A stretch of 64,000 nucleotides of DNA from Actinoplanes sp. M2I2 (lineage in GTDB: Bacteria; Actinomycetota; Actinomycetes; Mycobacteriales; Micromonosporaceae). The notes under the pieces were generated by a model. That model did no database searches. It saw only the letters and a program-made list of their open reading frames with translations, and was not told where the DNA came from. Where the stretch lies: the NCBI RefSeq assembly GCF_023544445.1, contig NZ_JALPVJ010000015.1:182037-246036 (forward strand), read 5' to 3'. The position numbers were made by a program, and so were the translations under genes. Shown here one piece after another: positions 8,221 to 16,746 of the stretch (within the stretch, counting starts at the first letter, position 1; every line of letters starts with the position of its first letter).

Positions 8221-9117
8221 TCAGAACCGCGCGAACGAACGGATCGGCATGCGTGGGCCGAACTTCGGCGCGCCGAGGCCGCCGTGGGCCAGCAGGTCGC
8301 ACACCCGGGCCCGGTGGCCGCGGAACGGCTCGAGCAGCTCGAGCATCCGCTCGTCGGTGCCTCGGGCCTCGCCGGCCAGCGCCCACGCGACCGTGTTGGG
8401 GATGTGGAAGTCGCCCACGCTGACCGCGTCGGGATCGCCGTACGCGACCCGGACCACCTCGGCGGCGGTCCACACGCCGATGCCGGGCAGGGCGGTGAGG
8501 CGCTTGGTGGCCTCGGCCGAACCGGCGCACTCCTCCAGCCGGGCGGCGACCACCGCGGCCCGCTGCAGGGCCTGCGTGCGGCGCTGCTCCAGGCCGAACG
8601 GGTGGAAGACCCAGTACGGAGTCTCGGCGATCACCGCGGGGTCGGGCGGCAGCATCAGCTCGAGGGGCCCCGGCGCCGGCTCGCTGAGACTCTTGCAGAT
8701 CATCCGGTACGCCCGGTGGGCCTCCTTGCCGGTGACCTTCTGCTCGAGGACCGCGCGCAGCACGCTGCGGAACACCAGGCCGGTGGCCGGCATGCGGACG
8801 CCCTCGAAGGTACGGGCGAGACGCTTGACCAGCGGGTGGCCGGCGACCAGGTCGGGGAACGCGCTGAGGTCGTCGCGCAGCCCGGCGATGGCGTCGGCGC
8901 GGTCGACGATCCAGTCCTCACCCGGCCCGTAGCCGGTCGCGATCAGCTGCCGGCCGCTGCGGGCCAGGTGCAGGGTGGCCGGGCCCTCCGGAGTACGGGC
9001 GGCGAGCCAGAAGTCGTCGCCGGTGAAGACCCCGCAGGGGTCGTGCCGGGGAACCAGCAGCGAGCGGACCGAGGAGCCGAAGTGGTAGCGCTCCGGGGCG
9101 GTCAACGTGCGGGTCAC
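8221..9117 (-). CDS. AlkA-like DNA-3-methyladenine glycosylase (HhH-GPD)
   Basis: This 298-residue protein carries a C-terminal HhH-GPD domain: the hairpin LPGIGVWTAAEVVR near residues 208-221, followed by SVGDFHIPN, whose Asp is in the position of the catalytic aspartate. The region MPATGLVFRSVLRAVLEQKV (near 117-136) matches the usual helical segment. It should remove alkylated bases in base excision repair. The start GTG at 9117 gives MTRTLTAPERYHFG as N-terminus; longer starts would read into sequence with no homologous character. It is followed on the right by a perfect 16-bp inverted repeat (9173-9210) in its promoter-side gap. Confidence 0.86.
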   Translation of the reverse strand: MTRTLTAPERYHFGSSVRSLLVPRHDPCGVFTGDDFWLAARTPEGPATLHLARSGRQLIATGYGPGEDWIVDRADAIAGLRDDLSAFPDLVAGHPLVKRLARTFEGVRMPATGLVFRSVLRAVLEQKVTGKEAHRAYRMICKSLSEPAPGPLELMLPPDPAVIAETPYWVFHPFGLEQRRTQALQRAAVVAARLEECAGSAEATKRLTALPGIGVWTAAEVVRVAYGDPDAVSVGDFHIPNTVAWALAGEARGTDERMLELLEPFRGHRARVCDLLAHGGLGAPKFGPRMPIRSFARF

Positions 9118-9172
9118 CGGCTCAGCCTGCCACTTCGATCGCCGATTGCCCACCCGATGATCGGTGGACAGG

Positions 9173-9210
9173 CCGATGGCCCTGACCGCGCTCCCGGTCA
9201 GGGCCATCGG
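9173..9210. terminator. Perfect 16-bp hairpin between glycosylase and secreted-protein operon
   Basis: Arms 9173-9188 (CCGATGGCCCTGACCG) and 9195-9210 are perfect complements around a 6-base loop. There is no U-run on either strand, which is common for actinobacterial terminators. It lies downstream of the minus-strand cluster ending at 9390 and upstream of the glycosylase start. It probably insulates the two. A second hairpin, 8-bp stem 9322-9329/9336-9343, lies between it and the cluster. Confidence 0.6.
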
Positions 9211-9389
9211 AAGGGCTACCGGACACCCGAGTTGGTCCGGTTCGCCCGAGGAGCTTGCCGCTCTGTCGTCCGTCAGGGGGAAGGACGACTGCCCGGAGTC
9301 GACGGGGGGTCCCGTCCGGGCCGAGGTCATGTCGGTGACCTCGTCCCGTCCGGGTTCGCCTCCGGGTTACGAGCGGCGTGGCTCCTGGA

Positions 9390-10598
9390 TCAGCGGCGTC
9401 CGTTGCGAACAGTGATCCGGACCGAGTCGAAGGCCGGGATCTGGTTGGCCCGCACCATCATCGGGATGCGGTGGGAGCCGTCACCGGCCCACGAGGCGCA
9501 CTGCGCGGTGCCGGCGTTCGGCAGGCCCGGCACCTGGATGTCGACCGAGTCGGGGGTCGCCCCACCGCGGCTGTCCTCGGTCGCCACGAAGAACGCGGGG
9601 ACCGGGTCGGAGGCCGGGGCCTCGTTGGTGCTGGGCAGCAGGCGGCAGGCGGTGTGGAAGTGACCGCGGACCAGGCCGTTGGCCAGGACCGAGCTCTCCA
9701 CGTAGTAGCCACCCTTGCCGGCCGCGAGGAAGCGGTCACGGATCAGGTTGCGGGTGCTGATGCGCAGCGTGAACGCCTGGTTGACGCCCACCGAGCGCGG
9801 GGCCCGGGTGATCAGCAGCGTCGGGTTCTGCGCGGCCTCGCCGACCTCACCGAACTCGGTCGAGACGCAGCGGCTGCCTTCCTGGAAGCCGTTGTGCGGC
9901 GTCAGGTTGCTGGTGTCACAGCTGTTGGTCAGAACGCCCAGACCGGCGCCGGGGGGCGGCGTGGTCTGCTCCTCGGAGGGCTGGGGGTCGGGCTGCTGCT
10001 CGCCGCCGTTGCCCTGCTCACCGTTGCCCTGCTCACCGTTGCCCTGGCCCTGGTCGCCACCGGCGGAAGGCTCGGCGGCCGGAGGAGCGGACTCACCGTC
10101 GGCGGGAGGCGTCGACTCGCCGCCCTCGGCGGGAGGCGTGGACTCGCCGTCGGCCGGAGGAGCGGACTCACCGTCGGCCGGAGGCGCGGACTCCTCCGCG
10201 GGCGGCGGCGTGGTCGCGGCCTCGGTCGGCGGCGTGGTCGCGTCGTCCTTGGTGTCGCCGACGTTGTTCATCACCCAGGTGCGGCAGCGGTTGCGCAGCG
10301 TCTGGGTCGACACCGTCTCGCCGGCGCCGTCATCCGGGTGCTGGGTGACCTTGCCACCGTTGGTGGTGTAGGTGCTCTTGCGCGTCTCGGTGGAGAGCTT
10401 GGCGCGCTGCGGAGCCTGAATGTCGTCGCAGGCGGCCAGCGCCTTACGCTGCGTCTTGTCGGTGCTCGCGTTGGAGACCTGGGTGACGGTCACGATGCCG
10501 CCGAAGGCCACCAGCGTCGCAGCCACCGCGATGATGCGGCGCTTGCCGGAGAACCAACTGTTGCTCCTGGATGCGCGCCGGTACTTGGACCTTCGCAT
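9390..10598 (-). CDS. Secreted or membrane-anchored protein with Pro/Glu/Ser linker repeats, unknown function
   Basis: The 402-residue protein begins with a basic N-terminus and one hydrophobic segment (IIAVAATLVAFGGIVTVT, about residues 21-38), a signal anchor. Residues ~120-215 are a low-complexity linker with repeated SAPPADGE/STPPADGE units and GNGEQ repeats. A globular C-terminal domain (~235-402) contains four cysteines and segments such as FHTACRLLP; I do not recognise it. Last gene of a three-gene cluster (42-bp gap to the DUF4142 gene), beside the ECF sigma operon. The linker suggests the C-terminal domain is displayed outside the membrane, away from the cell surface (inference). Confidence 0.75.
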   Translation of the reverse strand: MRRSKYRRASRSNSWFSGKRRIIAVAATLVAFGGIVTVTQVSNASTDKTQRKALAACDDIQAPQRAKLSTETRKSTYTTNGGKVTQHPDDGAGETVSTQTLRNRCRTWVMNNVGDTKDDATTPPTEAATTPPPAEESAPPADGESAPPADGESTPPAEGGESTPPADGESAPPAAEPSAGGDQGQGNGEQGNGEQGNGGEQQPDPQPSEEQTTPPPGAGLGVLTNSCDTSNLTPHNGFQEGSRCVSTEFGEVGEAAQNPTLLITRAPRSVGVNQAFTLRISTRNLIRDRFLAAGKGGYYVESSVLANGLVRGHFHTACRLLPSTNEAPASDPVPAFFVATEDSRGGATPDSVDIQVPGLPNAGTAQCASWAGDGSHRIPMMVRANQIPAFDSVRITVRNGRR

Positions 10599-10640
10599 GG
10601 GGGTGACACCTTTCTCTTACGCCTGAGGACGCGGTTGGGG

Positions 10641-11435
10641 CTACCGCGCCCGGAAGATGCGCATGGAAGTGATGACGCCGGCCACGAGCGCGGCGGCGAG
10701 AACGAGCAGGATCACGGTGGTGCTGACGCCCGGGATGCCGCCGCTGCTGCTGGCGGCTGCGAGCATCTGCCCGTCCACGGGAACCGGGCCGGCGCCGGCG
10801 TTTGCGGGGGCGGGAGCGGTGGGAAGCTGCGCGTAGTCGACGATGTTGCTCGACTCCAGCAGCGTCATGTGCGTCATGACGAACTGGTTCGTCTCCTGGG
10901 CCAGCTTGCGAACGGTGTCGTTGCGCGTGGTGGCCCGGATGGTGGCGATGGCCGGGAAGATCTTGCCGTGCGCGGCGCGGAGACGGTCGATGAAGATCTG
11001 GTCGAACGTCGTCGCGTTGGCGTCGCGCATCTCCTGCAGCCAGAAACTCTGGTCGCTGTTCGGCTTGTTGGGCAGATCGATGTTGAGCTTCTTGGCTGCC
11101 GCGCGGTCCAGGTTGTCGAGCACCACGTGCTGCGCGGCGATCGACTTGCCGATCTTGACGATGCGCGGGTCGTTCGACTTCTCCTGGGCCATGTTGCCGG
11201 CCGGGATCTCCCAGAGGCCGGCCAGCCGCACCTTGATGACGAAGTCCTTGTCCGCGTCACTGAGTGCGCCCACGCCCTTGTTGGACAGGCCGGTCGACGA
11301 CGGGATCGGCACCGGGACACCGTCCCCGGGAGCGGCCTGAGCCGGTGCCACCGGCGCGAGCAGAAACGTGAGGGCCGCCGCGGAAATGCCCACCAACCAA
11401 CGCGTCGATCGGCGCGTAGAGCGAGCGGTAAGCAT
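10641..11435 (-). CDS. DUF4142 secreted protein with C-terminal membrane anchor
   Basis: This 264-residue protein has a signal peptide (WLVGISAAALTFLLAPVAPA then AQAAPG cleavage region, about residue 35), a four-helix DUF4142 domain (~58-200; LSDADKDFVIKVRLAGLWEI) and a C-terminal hydrophobic helix (TTVILLVLAAALVAGVIT) with a short basic tail. DUF4142 proteins are ferritin-like helical bundles of uncertain function. The ATG at 11435 follows GGAGG at a suitable distance. It lies in the middle of a cluster with gaps of 46 and 42 bp to its neighbours. Confidence 0.85.
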   Translation of the reverse strand: MLTARSTRRSTRWLVGISAAALTFLLAPVAPAQAAPGDGVPVPIPSSTGLSNKGVGALSDADKDFVIKVRLAGLWEIPAGNMAQEKSNDPRIVKIGKSIAAQHVVLDNLDRAAAKKLNIDLPNKPNSDQSFWLQEMRDANATTFDQIFIDRLRAAHGKIFPAIATIRATTRNDTVRKLAQETNQFVMTHMTLLESSNIVDYAQLPTAPAPANAGAGPVPVDGQMLAAASSSGGIPGVSTTVILLVLAAALVAGVITSMRIFRAR

Positions 11436-11481
11436 TTTCTCTCAACCTCCGGATCAGCGAATTCTTGTAGGACTGGGGACG

Positions 11482-12204
11482 TCAGTAGCTGTAGTCGCTG
11501 CCGGTGCCGCCGGCGTCACCGGAATCGGCGTCGGAATCACCCGCGGAATCGTCGGCGGGCGGGGCGACCGGCTTGGACACCTTGGGCAGGCAGGTCAGGT
11601 TCTTGGCGCCGTCCGGCTGAATGACGAACCAGGTGCCGCTGACGTTCTGGCCGCTCCATTTACCGGGCTTCTTGTCACCGATGTAGGTGTAGAGCGGCCA
11701 GCCCTTGAGGGTCAGCTGCTTGCTGCCGTCGGCCCGGGTGACCGTGCCGACGAGCTTCGAGTCGACGCCCTTGACGCCGGGCTTGCCGTCGCTGGTCAGC
11801 GCGGGCGGCCAGGTCTGGGCGCAGACGCCGACACAGTTCGACTTGGCCGGCTTGTTGCCGTCCTTGTCGAAGCGGTAGAGCACGAAGCCCTCGTCGTTGG
11901 TCACGACCTTGCCCATCCGGGCCACCTTGGTGCCGATCAGCTCGGTGGTCGCCTCTTCCTCGCTCAGCTCGGGCGCGGCGTTCGCGGCGGCCGGCGGCGC
12001 CGTGGCGTCCGGGTCGGCCTCGGGGGCGTCCGTGGCAGCCGGGTCAGCGGTCGCGCCGGGTGTCGCGGCGACGTTCTCCGAGGCGGGCTCGGCCGAGTCG
12101 CCGTAGTCGGCTGCGTTGTATCCCGCTGGGGCGCAGCCGGTCACTGCGAACGCCGCGGCGATTGCGGCGCCGACGACCATCAACTTTCGCTTCTCCGGTA
12201 GCAC
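11482..12204 (-). CDS. Lipoprotein with COG4315-type secreted repeats
   Basis: The 240-residue protein has a lipobox (AAFAVTGC, Cys near residue 24) followed by an Ala/Pro-rich linker and two repeat halves of the Yx(F/W/Y)xxD lipoprotein family: FVLYRFDKDGNKPAKSNCVG with ...CAQTWPP, then WPLYTYIGDKKPGKWSGQ. Proteins of this family occur in actinobacterial redox/electron-transfer or oxidative-stress clusters; their biochemical role is not settled. The start is GTG at 12204 with GGAGGG just upstream. First gene of the three-gene secreted cluster. On its upstream side GGGAACTTT (about 12279-12287 on the complementary strand) could be an ECF -35-like element, but the -10 spacing is unclear. Confidence 0.82.
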   Translation of the reverse strand: MLPEKRKLMVVGAAIAAAFAVTGCAPAGYNAADYGDSAEPASENVAATPGATADPAATDAPEADPDATAPPAAANAAPELSEEEATTELIGTKVARMGKVVTNDEGFVLYRFDKDGNKPAKSNCVGVCAQTWPPALTSDGKPGVKGVDSKLVGTVTRADGSKQLTLKGWPLYTYIGDKKPGKWSGQNVSGTWFVIQPDGAKNLTCLPKVSKPVAPPADDSAGDSDADSGDAGGTGSDYSY

Positions 12205-12335
12205 GTGCCCTCCAGGGTGTTTCTTCGTCTGGCGTTTCCGGGCAGTAGTACGAGGACCGGGGCGCGGCGGTTGAAGAAAGTTCCCATCAATTTCCGAGTT
12301 TCTCGCCAGCCCCCACCGGAGCTGCTTCTCTAAGG

Positions 12336-12376
12336 AAAAAGAAAGGATCCCGGCCGATCGGCCGGGATCCCTTTCA
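12336..12376 (-). terminator. Intrinsic terminator of the sigma/anti-sigma operon
   Basis: An 11-bp perfect stem GGATCCCGGCC (12345-12355) and its complement (12360-12370) enclose GATC. Read on the minus strand the hairpin is followed by TTTCTTTTTCC, a genuine T-rich tract, which is rare in this GC-rich window. It lies just past the anti-sigma stop and separates that operon from the downstream lipoprotein cluster. Confidence 0.88.
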
Positions 12377-12388
12377 GTACAGAAACGG

Positions 12389-13168
12389 TTACGGAACGCG
12401 AACCAGCGTCTCGCCGGCGCCGTTCGCCGCCACCTCTTGCACCTGCACGTGGGCGATGTTGTCGCGCGGCGTGGCGGTGACCGCCTGCAGCAGCAGCGGC
12501 TCGGAATTGGCCGCGGTGCCCCAGCCCTTGTCCCCCACCTTCCACGACACGAGCGGCTCGGTCGTGCCGTCCGTGTGCACAGCGACCAGCCGGCAGACCT
12601 TCGGCCCGGTGATGTTGGAGATGGCGAACGAGATCTGGGTGCCCCAGTCCTTCTTCTCCAGACCGACCGAGGCCGTGACGCCCGTCCGCGGGTCGGAGCC
12701 GGTGAGGCGCTCGCCGGTCAGGTCGGGGCCACCGATGCCCGGGCCGTCGGCCGTGTTGGGCAACGGGTCGAGCTGGGTGCTGTCGCGCTGAGCCGTGTTC
12801 GTCGTGGCCGGGTCGCTGTCGCCGCCGAGCACCTGACCACCGACGAAGAACGCGCCGATCGACAGCATGGCGAAGATCACCACGGCGGCGGCCAGCGAGT
12901 AGAGACGCCGGCTGTTGGCCCGGTGCCGCTCCCTCGAGGCCTCACCGATGACCTTCTGCAGCATGAAGCCGTCGCGCCGGGTCTCCTCGGCCGCGACCAC
13001 CGCGTTCGCGTCGACGTCGGCGAGCAGATCGGCGACCTCGACGAACGACTCGAGCTCGTACGCACATCTCGAGCACTCGATGAGGTGGTCCTCGAAATGG
13101 GCGGCGTCGCGTTCGTCGAGCACACCCAAGGCGTACGACGCGACGTCGAAGTGATCTTCCTGAGTCAT
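12389..13168 (-). CDS. Membrane anti-sigma factor with zinc-binding HxxxCxxC motif (RslA-like)
   Basis: The 259-residue protein has an N-terminal anti-sigma domain (residues ~1-75) with HLIECSRC, the HxxxCxxC zinc motif. A single membrane helix (SLAAAVVIFAMLSIGAFFVGG, ~92-112) and an extracytoplasmic C-terminal domain follow. This matches RskA/RslA-type membrane anti-sigma factors that hold an ECF sigma factor at the membrane, and the zinc site may be redox-sensitive. The ATG at 13168 overlaps the sigma-factor stop in ATGA, so translation is coupled. The external domain contains one Cys (GPKVCRLVAV). Confidence 0.92.
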   Translation of the reverse strand: MTQEDHFDVASYALGVLDERDAAHFEDHLIECSRCAYELESFVEVADLLADVDANAVVAAEETRRDGFMLQKVIGEASRERHRANSRRLYSLAAAVVIFAMLSIGAFFVGGQVLGGDSDPATTNTAQRDSTQLDPLPNTADGPGIGGPDLTGERLTGSDPRTGVTASVGLEKKDWGTQISFAISNITGPKVCRLVAVHTDGTTEPLVSWKVGDKGWGTAANSEPLLLQAVTATPRDNIAHVQVQEVAANGAGETLVRVP

Positions 13169-13851
13169 TCGGTCACCCCCCGCTGCTGCAACGCGGTCCG
13201 CAACGCACGCAGAGCGTAATACACCCGTGACTTGGCGGTGCCCAACGGAAGGTTGAGCTTCTCGGCCGCCTCCGGCACCGTGCGGCCCCGGAAATACGTT
13301 TCGATGAGGATCTCGCGGTGCGACTGACTGAGCTCGCGCAGCGCGTCGGAGACCGTCATCGACTGCAGGACGCGATCGGTGTCGTCGGCCTGGCTGGGGA
13401 AGCTCTCCAGCTCGCGGTCGTAGGTCTCGGCCGGCCGCGCGCTGGCGCTGCGGTGGTCGTCGATCGCGATGCGCCGCGCGACGGTCACCAGCCACGGGCG
13501 CAGCGACTGCTGCCCCTGGGCGCCGAGCCGGTGCGCGTTGCGCCAGGCCCGCAGCAGGGTCTCCTGCACGATGTCCTCGGCGCGCTGCCGGTCACCGCCG
13601 GTCAGGCGCAGCACGAACATCAGGAGAGGGCCCGCGTGCTCCTCGTAGAGCATCTTGACCAGCGTGTCCTCGTGAGTCGCCCCGCCCGGGTTCGCGGCCT
13701 CGTGCCGCGGCGCCTGCCGGGGAATCACTGAACCACCATCGCCCGCACTACGGCCTCCGTCGAGTGACTGCCACCGTCCACCGGAATGCTGCTGTGTCAT
13801 CAGGCGCACCCCGTCGCCTGGCGCCAGCCGATGTTCGGCCACCGCATGCAT
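13165..13851 (-). CDS. ECF RNA polymerase sigma factor, SigL-like
   Basis: The 228-residue protein has sigma region 2 (LVKMLYEEHAGPLLMFVLRL through AEDIVQETLLRAWRN) and region 4 (LRELSQSHREILIETYFRGR, then an HTH EAAEKLNLPLGTAKSRVYYA). Sequence style and pairing with an HxxxCxxC anti-sigma gene resemble mycobacterial SigL-RslA. The ATG at 13851 is chosen because CGGAGG lies five bases before it; a second Met at 13800 would still retain region 2 but lacks such a site. It probably recognises its own promoter and perhaps that of the downstream secreted-protein cluster (inference). Confidence 0.9.
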   Translation of the reverse strand: MHAVAEHRLAPGDGVRLMTQQHSGGRWQSLDGGRSAGDGGSVIPRQAPRHEAANPGGATHEDTLVKMLYEEHAGPLLMFVLRLTGGDRQRAEDIVQETLLRAWRNAHRLGAQGQQSLRPWLVTVARRIAIDDHRSASARPAETYDRELESFPSQADDTDRVLQSMTVSDALRELSQSHREILIETYFRGRTVPEAAEKLNLPLGTAKSRVYYALRALRTALQQRGVTE

Positions 13852-14516
13852 CGATACCTCCGCCCGGAGATTTCCCCGTCGCCTGAGATACGGCTGGGGA
13901 CAGCCCTCGGGATCAACGCGGACGGGAAAATTTCCGGGAGCGGTCTCAAACGATCCTCCGGCGTCTTGTGGGGGGTCACGAGGCGCGTCGGCAGACGATG
14001 TCAAACCATCGATCTGCACCGATATGACTGCCTGGGCAGCCGAATAATACTCAGCCGCACCCGCCCCATGAAATACGCAACTGAGCAGGACTGACGCACT
14101 GGCAGTGCGGCGTTACCGCTGAGTAGGCGAGCCCCAACGGAGCGTGGGTGTCCCACGCTTCGGGAGCGCTCCCAGTGCGGTGTCCTGCCCGTTCGGAGGA
14201 GGTCTCGTCTCCATCCGGGTTCTTCGAGCGCCTCCTGCCCCAACCGCCCACGATTCGGTCGATCTGTCGGATGTAGCGTGCGGACCCGCCGTGGACAACG
14301 GCCCAGCTGGCGCGTGGGCCCGGCGGCGATCCGGTCTGCCCGCCCAGCCACCGACGGCCACGGTTCCGGCGAGAACTCGCCATGGCTGCACGGGAGGCAA
14401 GCTCCGCCGGTTCGGATTGCACGACTGCGGGCCACCGGCAAAATCGCGGTGACATGCCAGCCCGATGGCGGTGGCACACCGACCGGATCGCGGTGGCGTA
14501 CCGGCACGATCGGCAG
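13852..14516. other. 665-bp intergenic region with palindromes
   Basis: No convincing gene is seen here. It should hold the promoter of the ECF sigma operon near its left end. A slightly AT-richer patch lies at ~14030-14100. Two adjacent palindromes occur: AGCGTGGG/CCCACGCT (14141-14148/14152-14159, 3-base loop) and the 12-bp perfect palindrome GGGAGCGCTCCC (14162-14173). These could be a terminator or operator; no partner gene is obvious. Confidence 0.5.
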
Positions 14517-15305
14517 TCAGGGCAGCCGGGTGGACCCCGTGGCCAGGGTGGTGAAACTCATCGGGAAGCTGCCGCCCAGCGCGTCGACGGCGGCGCCGGT
14601 GGCCGCGATCAGCGCGGCCAGATCGTCGGGCGGCAGCGTGGTGAACAGGCCCTGGGTCGGCAGCTGGTCGAGCCATTCGTCGCGGGTGTAGACGCGTTCC
14701 CACGCGAAGGACCACCGCTCGGGCACGGTGAAGGCGCCGGTCGCCCGGATCGCGTCGTCGATCGGGTCCAGCAGGGCGGCGTAGCCCTGCGCGGCCGGCA
14801 CCGCGAAACGGTAGGCCTGAGTCATCCGGCTGTCCGGCATCAGCCGCTCGAACACCTCCCCGAAGGCGGCCGCCGCCGCGGGTGCGGGCTGACCGGCGTT
14901 CCAGAACAGCGCCAGCAGCCCGCCGGGCCGCAGGACGGACGCCGCCCGGGCCGCCCCGGCGACGGGGTCGACCCAGTGCCAGGTCTGCCCGGCGACCACG
15001 GCGTCGAAGGTGCGGCCGGCCGGCTCCCACTCCTCGAAGGTCGCCTCGTCGACGTCGAAGCCGCCGTCCCGGGCAAAGGCGGCCATTCGCGGGTCGGGCT
15101 CGACGCCGGCCACCCGGCACCGGGCGGCGCGGAGCTGCCGGGCCACGATGCCTGTGCCGATGCCGACGTCCAGAACCGCCGGGGACCCGTCGCCCTCGGG
15201 TCCACCGCCGGGGCTGCGGGCCACGACGCGCGCGATCAGCTCGTCGGGATAGTGCGGCCGGGCGCGGTCGTAGCGTTCGGCGTCGACGCCGAACGACTCC
15301 GCCAC
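14517..15305 (-). CDS. Class I SAM-dependent methyltransferase (SmtA/UbiE type)
   Basis: This 262-residue protein opens with FGVDAERYDRARPHYPDELI, typical of trans-aconitate/methyltransferase-11 enzymes, then motif I VLDVGIGTGIVARQLRAA near residues 43-60, an acidic VEPDPRM and a VVAGQTWHWVDP motif IV region. The substrate is unknown. The start is GTG at 15305, inside a 9-bp perfect inverted repeat (15298-15306/15311-15319). It is divergent to a TetR fragment, so the pair is probably the remainder of a TetR-controlled methyltransferase locus. Confidence 0.88.
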   Translation of the reverse strand: MAESFGVDAERYDRARPHYPDELIARVVARSPGGGPEGDGSPAVLDVGIGTGIVARQLRAARCRVAGVEPDPRMAAFARDGGFDVDEATFEEWEPAGRTFDAVVAGQTWHWVDPVAGAARAASVLRPGGLLALFWNAGQPAPAAAAAFGEVFERLMPDSRMTQAYRFAVPAAQGYAALLDPIDDAIRATGAFTVPERWSFAWERVYTRDEWLDQLPTQGLFTTLPPDDLAALIAATGAAVDALGGSFPMSFTTLATGSTRLP

Positions 15306-15310
15306 CTGCC

Positions 15311-15688
15311 GGTGGCGGAACGGTCGACGAGAACATCGCCGACGTCCTGACCGGCGTGCTCGACCCGGTGGGGCTCGGCCTGATCAGCCTGGTCCTCACG
15401 CGCGACGACCTGCGCGCCCGCCTGCGCCGGGACGGCCGCCCGGCCGGTCTGCCCCTGCTGGCCGAGACGACCGCTGTGCTCGCGGCCTACCTGACCGCCG
15501 AGCAGGGCCGCCGGCGGGTGCCCGCCGGCGCCGACCCCGGAACGCTCGCGCTCACCCTGGTCGGCACGGCCCACCTGATTCTCGCGGACCGCGACCGTAC
15601 GACGCCCGACCACACCGCCCTCCGCGACCTCGTAGCCGCGATCCTGACCGGCACCAACCACCGCACCGAAGCACCCTCACCCGAGTAG
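15311..15688 (+). pseudogene. TetR-family regulator fragment lacking the DNA-binding domain
   Basis: About 125 codons read as the C-terminal ligand-binding half of a TetR regulator (VLTGVLDPVGLGLISLVL, ARLRRDGRPAGLPLLAETTA, DPGTLALTLVGTAHLILADR) and stop at 15688. The N-terminal helix-turn-helix that should precede it is absent, and the frame runs directly out of the start region of the divergent methyltransferase. There is no good start codon or ribosome site at the junction. A deletion between the methyltransferase promoter and the middle of the regulator explains this. The methyltransferase has probably lost its local repressor. Confidence 0.75.
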
Positions 15689-15775
15689 GCCGCCCAAAGA
15701 TCGACCAAGCACCCAGGCAAGCAAACAGCGTGGTGGGATGAAAGCGCGGGCTGGAAGGCCGGCCGGCGCCCGCGG

Positions 15776-16741
15776 TCAGCGGGAGCGGGCCGTGGCCAGG
15801 GCCAGCGCCCGATGCAACACCCGCGAGTCGCCCAGCAGCCCGCGCAACCGCCGCTCCAGACCGGCAATCGGGACCAGGTTCTGCGGGGCTCGCGGATCCT
15901 TGTAGGGCGACGACGCGAACCGCGGCAGCGTGGCCCCGGAAAGGTCGGCCAGCTCGATCGCCTCGTCCGGGGTCAGATCGGGTGAGCACTCCACCCGCAC
16001 GATGCCCGACCAGGGCGCCCCGGAAGCACCGGGCAGACGCAGATACCAGGACCAGCCGCCCCAGACCGTGCCGAGGTGGAAGACCGGCGTGCGCTGGGTC
16101 GGCCGCAACGACGTCACTACCGCGGTCAGCGCGGCCGGCAGGTACTGCTTCTGCTGCGTCTTGACGTACCCGATCGTGCGGGGCAGCTGGCGCCGGTTGC
16201 GCAGCGGCCCGTCCACCACCAGCAGGTCACGGCCGTCCGAGCTGGTGTCCCGGGCCGAGGCCGAGATGTCGATCTCGAGCGCGGTCAGCGGGCCCTGGAC
16301 AGCCGCCGGCAGCTTGCTCGCCTCGCCCGTGCCGTGGATGCGGTGCACCTCGTAGCGCACCGACCCGGCCTGCAGGTCCTCCGCCGACGGGCTGGCCGTG
16401 AACAGACCCCGCCCGATCCGCGCGCCCACCAGTTCGGCCACGCCCCGCGCCAGGTCGCACCGGACCACCCCGGCGGCGTACGAGGCGGCGAGTCCCGCGT
16501 ACGACGTGCCGTCCTCCTCGGCCGTCCACAGTCCGGCATCGTTGCGCCGCACCCCGTCGACCAGGAAGACCACGTCGGGAGAGCGCACCGAGGAGGACAC
16601 GTCGATCGGCGCCCACTCGGCCGCCGGCACCTCGACGTCGGTGTCGACCTGCGCGCTGCTCGCCGAGGCCGGCCCGTCCCCGCCGTCGGCGCCGCCCTCG
16701 AACGACGAACCGTAGGACGGGTCCCACGCGTCCACGAACAT
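15776..16741 (-). CDS. nurA: NurA-like nuclease, partner of HerA and SbcCD
   Basis: The 321-residue protein has NurA-fold hallmarks. VVFLVDGVRRND places an Asp at residue 62 in a strand-DG motif, LLVVDGPL gives a second Asp at 177 followed by IGYVKTQQKQYL with a Lys at 194, and a RVECSPDLTPDEA segment precedes a C-terminal helical end. NurA is known as a nuclease that works inside the HerA ring in archaeal DNA end resection. The typical C-terminal His segment is not obvious, so catalytic details differ or are not visible. It starts 5 bp after sbcC and is the last gene of herA-sbcD-sbcC-nurA. The identification rests on motif order plus context. Confidence 0.72.
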   Translation of the reverse strand: MFVDAWDPSYGSSFEGGADGGDGPASASSAQVDTDVEVPAAEWAPIDVSSSVRSPDVVFLVDGVRRNDAGLWTAEEDGTSYAGLAASYAAGVVRCDLARGVAELVGARIGRGLFTASPSAEDLQAGSVRYEVHRIHGTGEASKLPAAVQGPLTALEIDISASARDTSSDGRDLLVVDGPLRNRRQLPRTIGYVKTQQKQYLPAALTAVVTSLRPTQRTPVFHLGTVWGGWSWYLRLPGASGAPWSGIVRVECSPDLTPDEAIELADLSGATLPRFASSPYKDPRAPQNLVPIAGLERRLRGLLGDSRVLHRALALATARSR

Positions 16742-16746
16742 CCTGG

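Noticed and set aside
14113..15399. 428-codon minus-strand frame
   Set aside because: Out-of-frame shadow of the methyltransferase at 14517-15305, which has clear SAM-binding motifs.
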